Origin: Phoronis australis
Taxonomy: Eukaryota; Phoronida; Phoronidae
NCBI GenBank assembly: GCA_002633005.1
Contig: NMRA01000257.1
Span: 459,196 to 523,195, forward strand
Length of the DNA: 64,000 nucleotides
Direction: 5' to 3'
The position numbers were made by a program, and so were the translations under genes. Below, one piece after another: positions 49,801-60,700 of the stretch; the stretch's first letter is position 1, and every line of letters begins with the position of its first letter. The notes below the pieces were generated by a model. That model did no database searches, had not been told where the DNA came from, and saw nothing but the letters and a program-made list of their open reading frames with translations.

Positions 49801-50754
49801 ACCGGCAAAAATTGCTACTATCGGAAACTCAATTCAAGAAAATAAACACAATCTTATGATGCTGCAAATCCAATATGCTATTTAGGCTTAGTGAATCCGA
49901 CGTAAAGTCAACTTCTTCATACTATCTATTTTATCTTTTATCGTGCAAACACTATGCTGACGTTTTCGCAAGCACTTTTGTAGCATTCTTTACAGGACAC
50001 CTACACGCAGGGGTAAGAATAACACGTGAGGTGATCCTCTAATTATAGGCTCAAACTCATTAGTTACGTTAGCAATAGAACTGAGGTCATCTGCTTTGGA
50101 ACAGTGCCGACCCCAGGAATTACTTTCCTCAGAGTAATACATGTACACATATAACTGGTCACATCAAAAACAGTAACTGACGGTTTGAGATCTCCGCAAA
50201 CTTAATTCTGATGGCCGTCACAGCGCCATCTTGTATCCGATTTCAAGTAAAACCTTCACCGAGTACACCCAGGCAGCTGAGCGATTCGATCGTAACCTGA
50301 GTAAAAAAAATTAACACTCTCAGCATGCTACCCTCTCACTAGTACTGGGGATGACTGATGAAATTTGGTAAGTGCGTGAGATCAAAGGAAACCTCTCTGG
50401 CCATGGGACACAACGGAGAGGTTTTGCGATTCCTCTTCTATTCTTAATGTTATCATTTGTTTTATATTCTAACATGACTTATGTCTAAACTCGCATTTTC
50501 CTATTCAGTGAGCTTAAATTCGTAAATTGCAGTTCGTCTAAGATTAAGCACTTTTCGAGCAATCTTCCTGCATTTCCAGGATTTACTGAGTGAGGCCTTA
50601 CCTGGTACATACTGTATTCGCTCCGGTGACGGGCAGTAACAGTTATAAATCTCCTCACACGTCGTTTTGCCGTCGGCGCAAGTCACCATGCGTTTTCGGT
50701 TGCCACACGTCACACATGGTTGATCCCAGTCACCAGGAATTAACGCTCCAGTTA
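37659..50754 (-). CDS. Mosaic extracellular protein: TSR-like, PAN, C-type lectin, F5/8C, TSR (partial gene)
   Basis: Eight minus-strand exons join in phase (153, 264, 178, 185, 191, 108, 151 and 189 nt; 473 codons). Order: a Cys-rich TSR-like module, a PAN/apple domain, a C-type lectin-like domain split over two exons, an F5/8 type C (discoidin) domain over three exons, and a thrombospondin type 1 repeat. All module borders are phase 1, the class typical of exon-shuffled extracellular proteins. The lectin domain lacks an EPN/QPD sugar-binding motif. These families act in adhesion or recognition outside the cell; the actual ligand is unknown. Neither the signal-peptide exon nor the last exon was found. 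The gene is tail to tail with FIGNL1 and has a tandem copy starting at the right edge. I know no named gene with exactly this order. Confidence 0.9.
38338..38488 (-). CDS. Mosaic gene exon g: F5/8C domain, part 3
   Basis: NQFAGNSDTDTSVYQELTMP, then RAKHVRVVPVKYKDWKSLRM and EVYGY match the F.GN.d...v.....p..ARyiRi.P..w....LRmElyG end of F5/8C domains. The acceptor TTGAG has a weak pyrimidine tract but is the only AG between an in-frame stop and the domain. Donor GTAAGA; phase 0 to phase 1. Confidence 0.88.
38713..38820 (-). CDS. Mosaic gene exon f: F5/8C domain, part 2
   Basis: Thirty-six codons, phase 0 at both ends: GCVQYEEWVISMEIHFSLDA, then NFKCVTGQ. It corresponds to the QGR...WVtsYkvsyS.DG.nW strand pair of the discoidin fold, although degenerate. 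Acceptor TCTGAAG, donor GTACAA. The solo LTR lies in the intron upstream. Confidence 0.82.
39909..40041 (+). promoter_or_regulatory. Heat-shock-element array in the LTR
   Basis: HSF binds alternating GAA/TTC triplets every five bases. Clusters: GAA 39909, TTC 39914, GAA 39919; GAA 39954, TTC 39959 (third is GAG); six triplets at 39995, 40000, 40005, 40010, 40015 and 40020, five perfect and one TGC; TTC 40034, GAA 40039. The last triplet ends 13 bp before the TATA box, a spacing like hsp70 promoters. A CRE-like TGATGTCA lies at 39878. Confidence 0.8.
40055..40062 (+). promoter_or_regulatory. TATA box of the LTR promoter
   Basis: TATAAATA is preceded by GGC and followed by CACAAGCACGGG, in the middle of the LTR just after the heat-shock elements. 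The start site would be about 25-30 bp downstream, near 40085-40095. Confidence 0.7.
40747..41751. mobile_element. Foldback/MITE-like element with GGCGGAT termini
   Basis: The left end (GGCGGATTTAGGGGGGGCC) and the right end (reverse complement GGCGGATCTAGG then GGGGGGCC) form an inverted repeat of about 20-30 nt around a 1-kb non-coding interior. Elements with this GGCGGATCTAGG terminus are common in many animal genomes. The interior carries the tRNA-like piece at 41417. Confidence 0.6.
41417..41482 (+). repeat. tRNA-derived SINE-like fragment
   Basis: GGTGGTGTAGTGGTAACGCA resembles a tRNA box A, and about 35 nt later GAGCTCAAGTC is a degenerate box B. No acceptor stem can be drawn, so this is a SINE head or pseudo-tRNA, not a functional tRNA gene. 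Confidence 0.55.
41831..42021 (-). CDS. Mosaic gene exon e: F5/8C discoidin domain, part 1
   Basis: PVGLENLPQNAFSASSTYKT, then LNSGLAWCSG and GEYVQVDLQKEWVV match the N-terminal third of F5/8C domains (plGme...I...aSS...aWca...wlqvDL). Acceptor CCAAG, donor GTAAGA; phase 1 to phase 0. Confidence 0.92.
43701..43885 (-). CDS. Mosaic gene exon d: C-type lectin domain, second half
   Basis: EGFFWTGVKSQYDDYNWMSG, then CSVLSCN and CNSERHVICEKEP complete the domain (FWTG for WIG; terminal Cys in HVICEK). No EPN, QPD or WND motif is present, so calcium-dependent sugar binding of the classical type is unlikely. Acceptor TTGGCAG, donor GTAGGT. Confidence 0.92.
45278..45455 (-). CDS. Mosaic gene exon c: C-type lectin domain, first half
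   Basis: CPTGWLNYVNSKGRSCYYID, then SHEEAKDFCDGRNSHVLYIN and DERNFFTETLR match the start of a C-type lectin domain (CPxGW, SCY, A-x-x-FC, L-x-x-I-x-x-x-x-E). Acceptor TTTTAG, donor GTATTG; starts in phase 1, ends in phase 2. Confidence 0.92.
46101..47439. mobile_element. Non-autonomous THAP (Kolobok-like) element with ~330-bp inverted repeats
   Basis: The right end (47110-47439, tip CGCCTTTAA) is reverse complementary to the left end (46101-46430), and both match the transposon end at 1-574. Each terminal repeat reaches past the transposase ATG, so both ends carry a THAP start. Between them lie a broken THAP frame and a Ser/Thr-rich linker (46737-47042) followed by WECVAGHSEKWDSSS-like text in a shifted frame. 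It sits in the intron between the PAN and lectin exons. Confidence 0.75.
46371..46577 (+). pseudogene. THAP-domain transposase, frameshifted N-terminus
   Basis: MPRCCCVPGCTHYRLTRALG, then RRFPKD and TWLA begin a THAP domain, but relative to the frame at 1-305 there are four extra bases (CTAG) after the conserved Trp codon, shifting the frame to a stop at 46577. In the shifted frame the zinc-ligand Cys is Phe (VFGKHFLPS) and another stop follows. The copy cannot make an active transposase. Confidence 0.8.
47440..49471. other. Mosaic-gene intron sequence without recognised features
   Basis: Between the THAP element and the PAN exon I see no conserved exon. A candidate frame at 49090-49230 was considered and rejected because its phase does not fit. 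Confidence 0.5.
49472..49735 (-). CDS. Mosaic gene exon b: PAN/apple domain
   Basis: FFEQREGVGFTGDTIPNVDY, then ERACIIECLKSDTCFSVDFD and LTCTTKREKGG form a PAN/apple fold: two Cys in the helix (C-x3-C), C-x-S-V-x-F, and later Cys. Such domains bind proteins or sugars. Acceptor TTCCAG, donor GTTAGT; phase 1 at both ends. Confidence 0.88.
50602..50754 (-). CDS. Mosaic gene exon a: TSR-like Cys-rich module
   Basis: The frame reads GDWDQPCVTCGNRKRMVTC, then CEEIYNCYCPSPERIQYVP. W-x-x-P-C-x-x-TCG...R...TC is the start of a thrombospondin type 1 repeat; the rest is unusual, so this is TSR-like rather than a canonical TSR. Acceptor CACACAG, donor GTAAGG; phase 1 at both ends. At least one exon must precede it. 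Confidence 0.8.
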
Positions 50755-52459
50755 CTGTGTGACATGCAAATCGAGTTACGTTTTAAGCTTAATAAAAAGC
50801 GTAGCTGCGATGTGCATGCTGTGGAAAGGGGGGGGGGGNGCATGGCGACACACAACAGGGAATTGGACTGTTAGTGTAGGAATGCGCTTGGTAGGAACCC
50901 GCTGTGGAAAGGAGCGGCGCGAAATCGGAAGTCGGGGGGCAGAATTAGGTGAAATTACACTTAGTCGTCGTCGTTTATCATTTGAGTTTATTCTCAAGAT
51001 CCTCTGTTTGATGGACCCTTACACAAAAGTACAACATTGCCAATTCCTAACTGCATTTTCAGTTTGGGAACAATGCATTTTAATCCGATCAGTCAGTTCA
51101 ATTATAAAATTTAGTCACTTTTCTAGGACTCGCCCCACTAATGGCATTTTAAAATCATTTTTCTGTATGTTTTTTGTCATCCGCCTCCCTATCCACCAAA
51201 CTCCTTCTTTCAATATGGCCTCCAAAGCGTATTCAACTTCTGTAGACCACAAGGTAGTGTTAGATACTATCGACTATAAGATTTTAAAAATTGTGTTTTC
51301 TCGACGCTCTTTTACACTTTTGGAATTTTTTTGGAAAAGTATCATTAGGCAGTCCTTCGGAAAATTCTCGTTGCTGTTTAAGCCGGTGTTTCATTTTAGT
51401 TCAATAGATTGGTTAGACATTCCACAGGCACATCAGCAATACTTACAAATACCTGCCAGCCACGATACTGTTACAAGACAAAGACATGTCCGCATCCTCG
51501 AAACAGAGTCTTGCCTCCTTGAACTAGAGAGCCTTTGAAATAAAATCAACAGCTCTGTGTTTGAACTTATCAGACAATCTTTGGTATCGATTTTGCAGAA
51601 TGTTTGCTTTGAAAATGGTTCACACGAAAGTGCAACACAGATTGGTTTTCACAGACCGAACGGTTATTGCCATCAGTGTCGGAATACTGCTCAAAACTTT
51701 ACCTTTTTTAATTTCTTTTCAATTTTGAAAACGTGTGTGCAAGGTGTTCCCACACCTTTTCGCAGCCTCTCGTTTGTGAAAAGACCTCTTTTCACCTTTT
51801 ATTGATTAAAAAAGGATTTAAAGTTCGATTTCATGTCTTCATGTTCACGTGCTACACCTTTTATATGACAAGAACATTACTTGTTACCAACCACGAGTGT
51901 AAAAGTGTTGAAAGTTAATACATGTGGCGCCTTTTGCTTGGCTTCAAATGATCAACTTTCAAAAACTGAAAGGTGATGCAAGCTCGTATTTTGAAAAAAT
52001 TCTATTCGCCTTTCGGTTACACCTTCCCATATATTAATCTGTAATCCTAAAATGCAAATAATGAGCAAAAATTACAACCAACATGAGAAGAGCGTCTGTA
52101 GCATGTTCGATAAAAATTATTTAAGTATTAAATTATTTTATGTAAGCTATACTGCTTCGTCCTCATTATCATATTGTTTGGATTCTCGGGTCAGTGACCC
52201 TCTTTGTTCTACGATTATTGGTTTAATTGTACCACGTGATCTCTTTGTCTCGTCGCAACACTGGGCCATCGTCCACAATTCTCTCCAAATTTCAGTTTGC
52301 ACTCAATTTCTCTTTCCCTCCCTCCCGCAAACCAATTTTCCTTACTTCCCTGTTTATCCTTACCTTCCCCATGTCGCTGTCCCGGTGTTGCTGTTATGCT
52401 TCCGCATATTATAACTTAACTTTCTATTCACCACTTATGTATACCTTCATTGCTGCTAG

Positions 52460-52626
52460 GCAGATTGTCACCCACCTTTACAGTTCAACATATTATGTAA
52501 CTTTTGTAATTACCGATATCTGTAGTAGTTTAGTTTGTCATAATATATATGACCTTTTATCTCATCTACACGTGTTGTTTCACTGTAAACTAGCTTCGGT
52601 ATCGCTTCGCAGTTAGCGCATATAAA
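52460..52626 (+). repeat. 167-bp dispersed repeat, copy 2
   Basis: About four substitutions distinguish it from 30859-31025. Both end at GCGCATATAAA, after which the sequences differ. Confidence 0.8.
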
Positions 52627-53752
52627 TGGGCCATTATGTAAAAAATCAAATCTCCCAAAATGTTGGTCATTCTGGCCAAAATGTTACCCTGCAAGTTTAA
52701 TGATAAATAACAAATGTGACGTAGCTCTTGCATGTCCGGAAAGAGGACGGTTTTATGAAGAAATCACCTCTCCGGGACACGCAAAAATGTTGCTCTTGAA
52801 ACCCATAACACGTAAAAGATTCAAATATGAGGGTTACTGCAACTGTAAAACGCATTACATGGACACAAGAGGATCCACTTGTATAGAAACAGCATCTCCG
52901 TGACATGCGCAATAAAGTATCTCCGTGACATGCGCAATAAGTCAGACTGAAATCGATAATAAAATCCATAATAAAAAGTTTGTATTGTTAAACATGATAC
53001 ATGAAACTTTAAGCAAAACATTCCCTCACTCAATTCTTGTTCATCGTCTTGTTTGCTATAACATACTCCACACAATAGAAATCGTAATTTTAGTGCTCGT
53101 GCCTTACTTATTCCAATAAAGTTTCACACGTCTATTGACCTCTACACAGGATGTCTCCATTAACCTCATTCTATCAGATAAAAATTGTTCTTTGTGAAAT
53201 CGGTATGAAAGATTAAGGTTGCTTTTGAACTACAAAAACTATTGAACTTTAACTTGGCATGAGCCTACAGGTAAAATGTTAGAGTAGGTGTGACAAAAAT
53301 AGCAGCGGATTCCAACAGAGGCATCGTTCATTTCAATAACAGCACGTTAAATTATTTGAAGATAATGGGTTCCCGACTCGCATTAGCAAAGAGATAATGT
53401 GTCTAATATGGGTATAGCCGGCTGTAATCCATATTGCGTTTATATGAAATGAACGGTGTTTTCATTTCATGACGCCAGCGACAAAAACACTCTGCAGCTT
53501 CAATTTAGAGAGTTGGGTGTGAAGTAGCTATTGTCTCCGATCTCATTTAGAAACAAGTTTTCGCTATCACCCCACGTCAACTTTAGTCTGTGTTCCTTGT
53601 AACCGCCATCCACGCACTAAAAGTGTTGTCTACTCCTATGGAAATATTTTGAATGTCAAAATATTCAACGTTTACAGAATTCATAGCAAACAGCTTGCCT
53701 ATGAATCCCTAATTTTTTTCTTCCTTGTTGAGTTGTACTACAGGGTGCACCA

Positions 53753-54520
53753 TACGGCGTTTTTTCTTCAAAAATTCACCATTTACGGACATATATGGAA
53801 ACATAAAAAATCTTGGTTAGGACTACCGCAACGGGTTTATACGTATACTATTGATGTCGTATCTCTCGTTATAACCTCGGCGTGGAAGAATAAAGTATGC
53901 AGTAGCCCTACTCCTCGGCAGGCTCCGCCGGGCGATCACTTGGCGTCCTCAGCTTCTGATCGTCCCCAATACACTACATATAATACTACAAAGTATGACA
54001 CTCGGGACTAGAAATTCCACGGGAGCTTCGATTCAGCTGTCCATGTCAAACACATATCTCAATAAATTTACAAAAAACATGGTTCATCAAACCATGAGAA
54101 ATCGTTCTTTCTTATAATACCATTCAAGGTGTCCTGCTCCAGCAAGTTCGCAAGAAATTCGCTGTCAAAGCACAAAAATGTTCCCAATGTAAAAAGCCAA
54201 AACAAGGCTTCGNATACGGCGTTTTTTCTTCAAAAATTCACCATTTACGGACATATATGATCGTCCCCAATACACTACATATAATACTACAAAGTATGAC
54301 ACTCGGGACTAGAAATTCCACGGGAGCTTCGATTCAGCTGTCCATGTCAAACACATATCTCAATAAATTTACAAAAAACATGGTTCATCAAACCATGAGA
54401 AATCGTTCTTTCTTATACGATACCATTCAAGGTGTCCTGCTCCAGCAAGTTCGCAAGAAATTCGCTGTCAAAGCACAAAAATGTTCCCAATGTAAAAAGC
54501 CAAAACAAGGCTTCGCATTT
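53753..54520. repeat. Direct duplication around an N (probable assembly join)
   Basis: After the N at 54213, 46 bases (ATACGGCG to GGACATATAT) repeat 53753-53798, and then about 255 bases repeat 53959-54212 almost exactly, apart from a two-base indel. The pattern is that of two overlapping contigs or haplotypes joined without merging. Confidence 0.8.
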
Positions 54521-57500
54521 GACTGTTCGAGGTCAAGGACGATACCGAAATTACCGATGAATTACGGATGGACGGCGTTATCGACATCGTGACTTTACAC
54601 AACAAACCGGCAACTTCCGTAACCCTCCTACTATTTGGTTTCAAACAGTCAGACGACAATTTCAATTTACGGTTCCTAAAGCGAGGCTACGAAGCTGCCG
54701 GGAAACAAGCCACCTCAATTTAGCAGCCGGCTTCAAGCCTTCTTGTCACCATGGTTTATAGTACATCGACCGCCCACTCCGTACATCTTCAATGTGACGT
54801 CACTATTGACTAACGGAACAACCCTGTGACACCGCGCCACCTATACCGTAGTACTGCAAAAGACGTTACTCTCTCTACGGCCACTGGTACTGCGAAAGAG
54901 TGTATAATACCCGATACCCTCTGACACAGCGCCACCTATACTGAAAAGTGGCCCTCGGTGGAAACATGATGAACGACACACGAAATTCAGTGTGTGGGCA
55001 TCAATGCGCATGCCTTGGTCGGAAGTATAGGCCTACCGATCCCATCGCAACCCTTGCAGACGCCTTTATATACTGTACTCGTTTAGTCTTAAGCTACTGG
55101 ATCGGGGTTCTTTGATTTTGTTTACTTCGACCATTGCCCGTGTTAATAAAATGCAACTATTCAAGGTGAGAGGTGGTCGCCATACACGGCGACAGTAAAC
55201 TGAAAGGAGTTTCTCAGATTTCAACTAATGGGAATGACTGGAGTTTTATGACGTCGGTTTCATTACTTAATGAGAAGCCATGTTAAACAACATTCGACCG
55301 TCAGTGCTACCGTAGCACTATGAAAGTGTGCAAGTGTATAACGGTATCTGCATTGTTACCAAGTCTTACTTCCGGCGAGTACACGTCCGTGCTATTGTCG
55401 CCTGTTGTGTGGTCGGTTTGACTGAGCTTTCACAATGTCAAGACCCCACAACCAACTTTGGGAGCAACAACTAGTCATATGCATTATAGAATATAGACAA
55501 CAGATGCGCAACTCCGATATTTTCCTTTGGAATAACCCAGAGGAGGCAAACTGACTCAGGTTAGTGAAATTCTGACCTATTTTTACAGTCTACTACAACG
55601 AAAGACAATAATTTCGGCATTGAAACGCTATCCAAAGTCTTCCAATATGTTGTAGAACACTTGGTATCGGGAGTAGGCCTACTTTTGGCATTGCAAACAG
55701 GTCGTGTAATTGCAAAATTCAAATTTCATTTCGTAAGAACGGAAGTAGTTATAATAATTACAGTCTGCGCCAGAATTCTTGCGCAGTAGTTATTCAGAAA
55801 CGGAAATTGCGCACGCATCCTTCTTCAATGTAACTATTTGACAACCAGGGCCCGGTCTCTAATCTTTGTACTCGAAACGGACTCGAAATTATTTTTTGGC
55901 AATTTCTGTGCTCCTTTTGGGTGAAATCAAGATAAGTGGTTATCAGACTGTGCTCGAATAATTATAGTTTAATGCATATGAGTTTCTAGTCCAAGTTTGC
56001 ACTTGAAGACCCACGAATGTAAGGGCCTTACATTCCGTGCTACAAACTCGAGTAAAAACTCGAAATTTCGAGTTCAAACTCGAATGTTTAGCTTTAATGT
56101 TGAGTTTATCAACTGCGTACTAGAACTAATAAATTATCCACGTAAGGCATTGTGTACTCGAGCGTACACTTACCTTGAGTTCCCACAAAAGAAGAGTAAA
56201 AAAATAACAAATGATATTTCACTCGTTAAATATATTTATGTGAGAATATGGACTCGTCCCTCTTATACCCCCATTTTTCGGACTGGTCCAATAACCCCTT
56301 GTGTAGATTCGCATGCGGTCCTCCTGCACTCGAGGCACTAGGTCATTCCATTTCCAGCCTCACTATTGGTTCGTTTGTGTTACTGCCACGAGTTTGGTCA
56401 GCTCCTGGCTCCCATAGGCTGATGATTGCCACGTGCCATAGGGCTCCTTTGTTCTCAGTAAAGTTATATTTCCTGCCATCAGTACTTCGCTTTAGCAGCA
56501 CTTAGGTTCGAGTCTAATCTCTCTTCATTTTTTCCCACCCTCTACCACCCTCTCCTTTGGGTAGTTCCTCTTACCTGAGTGCTGGCGCTTTTTATTGCCC
56601 ATCTTTCCAGAGATTATTATTTTATCTTTTGTTATTTGTACACTCATATTTCTGTACCTTACCAGTCATAATAAATGACCTTATATCGCCTATACACGGT
56701 CTCCTTTGTATCTCTGGAAACGGAGCTTGCGACGCACCTATTATTTTCGGGACATATTCCGAGCATAAACATAATTTCGAGTTCCATTTCGAGTAGAAAG
56801 ATTAGAGACTGGGCCCAGGGCTGAATTGCATAAAGCTTCAAAAGTTGCCCGCTGGGTAAGTTTGACGTCAGGTGCATTGTTCAACGACCAACGAGACGCG
56901 TGATAAGGCGACGTCATTGTTGCTATACGGCGTATAACTTTTATGCAACAGGGCCCTGACGTATACACATTATCTCGAATCAAAATCGTAAAATTCCTAT
57001 TCTAAATTCATCCGTCCACCTTTGTGGGAGTAAGTTTGCTCTAATTATGGCAGCCAGTGAAGTGAATGCAAGTGTCGACGCTGAAAACGGTTTATTCGTG
57101 CCTGGCAGTGTATCCGACACTGGGTTTCTTGACAGTGGTGATTCTCGTGGAGAACCCAGCGCTCATGAGGCCTTTGATCAGGGTGACAGTGACAACACAG
57201 CCTCTAGTCACGAGTTCTGCGACTCGGAGATTGACTCATGTTACTCACCCACTGAGCTAGACTTGACCCTCTGGCTATGACAGTCAAATCTGTGGAGTTG
57301 TCACTGTCGAAAGACCAGGTGGCATTCGTTGTCACGCGCTTTACTGAGTATTTTCCCAGTACAGCTTTGAAAAGACTCCATACTCGATCACACGCCCAGT
57401 CCGACCACAACCAGAGCTTACAATTGAGCCTCTTGATAGTGATGTTCCATATTTAGGTTACACCGCCAGCTCATTAGCCAGTAGCCGATGCGGACGACAG

Positions 57501-58476
57501 TTCTAAATATGTGCTGAATACCATAAGCCCTCTCGGCGCCTTTTGGTAGAAACCTGAGAGAGCCAAGTGTGCGGGAGAGGACGTTGACCCATTGGAATTC
57601 CGATCGATTAGTGAAACAGTCCACGATGGTCATTGACCAAACCAATACTGCCATCTCGAATAACAGACGAGTGAGCGTACCGTCCCGAGACAATAAGAAT
57701 GCAGACAACTTGGTAGAAGCCATGCGCGCACCCAGCCTTTAATATGGGGGGGCTCGAATTTCTGATGACGTGGAGCTTTTGCTGACAAAAAAAGGCGGCA
57801 GGACTAAATAAAACAAAGAAACGGAATACCACCTTCAGAACTGTGAACAGTGCGTCTGCGCCTTTTTGGTGGACTTTGCCTCGTTTTCTGGGACTTTTTG
57901 TTTCTCTGTGGCGGACCTTTTTGCCCACTTCGCCAAATGGGGGGGCTCATTCGAGTCCCCCGAGCTCCCCCCCGGCCGCCCCTGGGTGCGCGCATGTTAG
58001 CCAAAGCCAATGTCATTTTAAACACGTCGTCGATACTGTTTGGTTGCAAGTTCTACAAGGCACTACAAAAAATGTCAAAAGCAGAGCCGTGATATCAAAG
58101 GTCACCTTGGGAACGGACATCAAAGACCAAACAGGCCGCTTTTTCAAGGGATGCGTCAACCACCGCCAGCACCCCTCGCAGATCAAGAAGAAAAGCTCCC
58201 GGTCACGTCACAGTGGACGGGGCAAGGCCAAGCATGTACTTTCCAAACACAATAACAGTGCCACTACAACCACACATTGCAGAAGTGCAAGTTGCACACT
58301 GGTCACTAGAAGTGCCAAGCCAGGACGTCCCCCTCAACGTACTAGCAAGAAACTCACACACTCAGCTTCGCACTCTGGGCATGTTTGCTCCTGTTCACTT
58401 AGCAAACACAACGCCGCTAGGAAGACGAATCGCCTGATTTCTACACTATTGGCGAAAGGTAACAAACGACACCTGG

Positions 58477-59040
58477 GTGCTACAGGCAGTTCAGGATTAT
58501 GCACTCAATCTATTCGAACAACCAACTCAGGGGAAAAGTTTCTGCCCAACATTCCCAAAAAAGTTCCTCACAGAGGCCCCTCTGAGCAAAGGCGCAATCG
58601 CTCCAATAACACCCACTGTCGGCCAATTCGTCGGACGCATTCTCCTAAGGGAACAAAAAGATGGCAGTTTTCGACCGGTGTTCAATGTACAACCACTAAG
58701 CAGGTTAATAAATGACAAACACTTCAAAATGGAAGGCATGGCAACAGTGGTATCGCTGATTCAACCAGGCGATTGGATGTGCACCATAGATCTAAAAGAC
58801 GCTTATTTCTGCGCCCCAATAGCACAGAAACATCGTCGCTATCTGCGGTATGCTTGGAGCCTATCAATGTAAGAGTTTCAGTTTTGCCCATTCAGACTAA
58901 GCTCAGCCCCTCGAGTGCTCACAAAGCTCATGAAGTCGGCCGTGGCATTCTTGCAAAGAATTGGTGACACGCTGTTGATTTACCTCAACGACATTATAAT
59001 ACTGAACCAGACAAAGGAAGACTTAGCAACCGACAGGACC
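58477..59040 (+). pseudogene. DIRS-like reverse transcriptase remnant
   Basis: KDGSFRPVFNVQPLSRLIND, then HFKMEGM, LQPGD-like IQPGDWMCTIDLKDAYFCA and HRRYLRYAW match DIRS RT blocks. A stop (58870-58872) replaces the expected residues before FQFCPFRLSSAPRVLTKLMK in the same frame. The catalytic YxDD motif reads YLND (58981-58992), so one active-site Asp is Asn. Inactive. Confidence 0.85.
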
Positions 59041-59339
59041 TCGGCTCTCTGACTCGATCCTCCAGATGTTATTTTTTATAAATTGGGAGAAATCGCAACT
59101 TTCAGACGGTAGAGTAAATGGGTTTCGTTTTGGACTCCCTGAAAATGAACCTTTTATTGCCAGAAGGGAAATAATGAAAGTGCTGTGCAAATGCCAACAA
59201 ATACTGGACCAAACAACGATTACTGCCAGGGAGCTGTTACAGTTCATACTACAGTTCAGTACATCCACTCTGGCAGTGTTCTCAGAACCCTTGCACTATC
59301 GGCAAATGCAGAAATCTTGAGCCCTGTTCAAGGGACGCC

Positions 59340-59575
59340 AAATAACAGAACCCGGCTCGAGTTGACACTGGAGCGCAAAGAGGAGATCCGATGGTGGCTA
59401 CATTACCTCCGACAATGGAATGGCAGGGCGATTGTCACCCCCTCTTCCGACCTGATCATCACCACGATGCTTCACAAAAGGGCTAGGGAGCGGAGTGCAA
59501 CAAAGTGACCACGCAAGGTCTCTGGACCTAATCGGAAGCCTAGGAACACATAAATGTGGTAGAACCAAAGGCAAA
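59340..59575 (+). pseudogene. DIRS-like RNase H remnant, first part
   Basis: RKEEIRWWLHYLRQWNGRAI, then TPSSDLIITT and, after a frameshift, DASQKG fit the L..W..NGR.I....P.l.i.sDAS pattern of DIRS RNase H. The frame is broken several times. Confidence 0.7.
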
Positions 59576-59599
59576 ATGAGCCCACGATTACATTGCAAA

Positions 59600-60411
59600 T
59601 GGTGTGTTTCTAGGGATGTATATTTGTACCATAAAAATGGCTACTAGATGGCGCAAAATACGTCGAATCCATCTAAAAACAAGAACGTGCCACCGTTTCT
59701 TTAATACAAAGCTATTTACTAAATTCCATATAAGTCTGTCAAGGAACTTCAGAGCAACAAAGGAAAACCTAAAAAATGAAATTGCCACTAGGGGTCACAG
59801 CATTTCCCGGATTCGTCTGAAAGTCGTCCTCGTCCGTTGCCAACTTAATATAAATGCACTTGCTATATTTAATAAAGATCCTCAGTAGGTTTAGGGAATA
59901 GAAATATGAGTACAAAAAACTGCCACTAAGAGGCAAAGTCGTTAGAAAATCATTGCCAACCGTCCTCTTCACACGTTCGTACCAATTTTCGCAATCATCC
60001 TTAGAACAGTTTCGTTGATAAAGGGGAGGACGCCAAAAACAGACTCGAAAACAGCACAAAAATGGACACTGGATGGCGCAAAATACCTCGAATCCATCTC
60101 AAAACGGAAGGATAGTGTCATCTCATCACTAGATGCTTATATGCTAAATTTTATGAAAATCCGTTGAGGATCATTAAAGATAGAAGTAAACGTAAAAAAT
60201 AAAAACTGGCACCGGTAGTCGAATCCGTCCGAAAGTTCGCTCATGCTATCCCATTCATGAAAGGAACACATGTTGAAAATTTCATGAAGATAGATCAAAG
60301 GGTTTTGGAGATAGAGCGGACGGACGGACGGACGGACGGATGGACGGACGGACGGACGGACGGAAGGAAATGACGGCCTAATGCATCCACATATAACTAT
60401 GAGGGCGTAAA
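59600..60411 (+). repeat. CTCF-core repeat inserted into the DIRS-like element
   Basis: Cores near 59637 (GGCTACTAGATGGCGCAAAA), 59781 (TTGCCACTAGGGGTCACAG), 59920 and 60063 (ACTGGATGGCGCAAAA) repeat at about 140-150 bp. The block ends in GGAGATAGAGC, a GGAC microsatellite (60316-60365) and CCACATATAACTATGAGGGCG, just as at 5560-6235. It splits the RNase H region and is therefore younger than the host element. Confidence 0.75.
60316..60365. repeat. (GGAC)n microsatellite
   Basis: About twelve GGAC units with one GGAT variant, the tail of the inserted repeat. Confidence 0.92.
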
Positions 60412-60700
60412 AAGATGGGAGGTCCACGATCCCGAACTCTGCTTCAAGTGACACGGGACCTGAGGGACTACTATCTCTCACGCAGGATAATAATTACTGC
60501 TCAGCAACTAGGCCTACCAGGCGTGCAGAACGTCATAGCGGACAACCAATACAGAGTGTTCACGGGCAAGAGCAACTGGATACTTCCCCGCGAAGTAGTC
60601 ACCCAGCTAGACAAAATGTGCAGAACTTTTGCCGTGGACCTCTTGACAGATCCGAAACAACGAAGTTTGTTAGCTAGAACCCGGGCCCACTAGCAATAAC
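60412..60700 (+). pseudogene. DIRS-like RNase H remnant, second part
   Basis: MGGPRSRTLLQVTRDLRDYY, then SRRIIITAQQL, PGVQNVIADNQYRV and AVDLLTD match the DIRS RNase H end (NkmGGtrS...l..w......i.lta.hlPGv.NviADr.SR). It resumes after the inserted repeat. Confidence 0.75.

Larger units (their letters stand above)
50755..57000. other. Region upstream of the mosaic gene without recognised exons
   Basis: The interval should contain the 5' exon(s) and promoter of the mosaic gene, but none could be placed. It holds an N inside poly-G at 50840, a fragment of the CTCF-core repeat family near 51140-51200, the 167-bp repeat at 52460, and a duplicated block around an N at 54213. The long plus-strand frame at 50759-51538 crosses poly-G and repeats and looks fortuitous. 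Confidence 0.55.

Noticed and set aside
50759-51538. 259-codon plus-strand open frame, the longest in the window
   Set aside because: It crosses an ambiguous base in poly-G and repeat sequence, has no recognisable domain, and overlaps the start of a well-supported minus-strand exon region.
55434-55551. 39-codon frame MSRPHNQLWEQQ... resembling the start of a MADF/Myb-like domain
   Set aside because: Too short, ends in a stop without a convincing donor, and the similarity is only a few residues.
57843-58715. 290-codon Ser/Thr-rich frame
   Set aside because: It overlaps the DIRS-like RT preamble in another frame; the RT frame has clear homology, so this one is a shadow.
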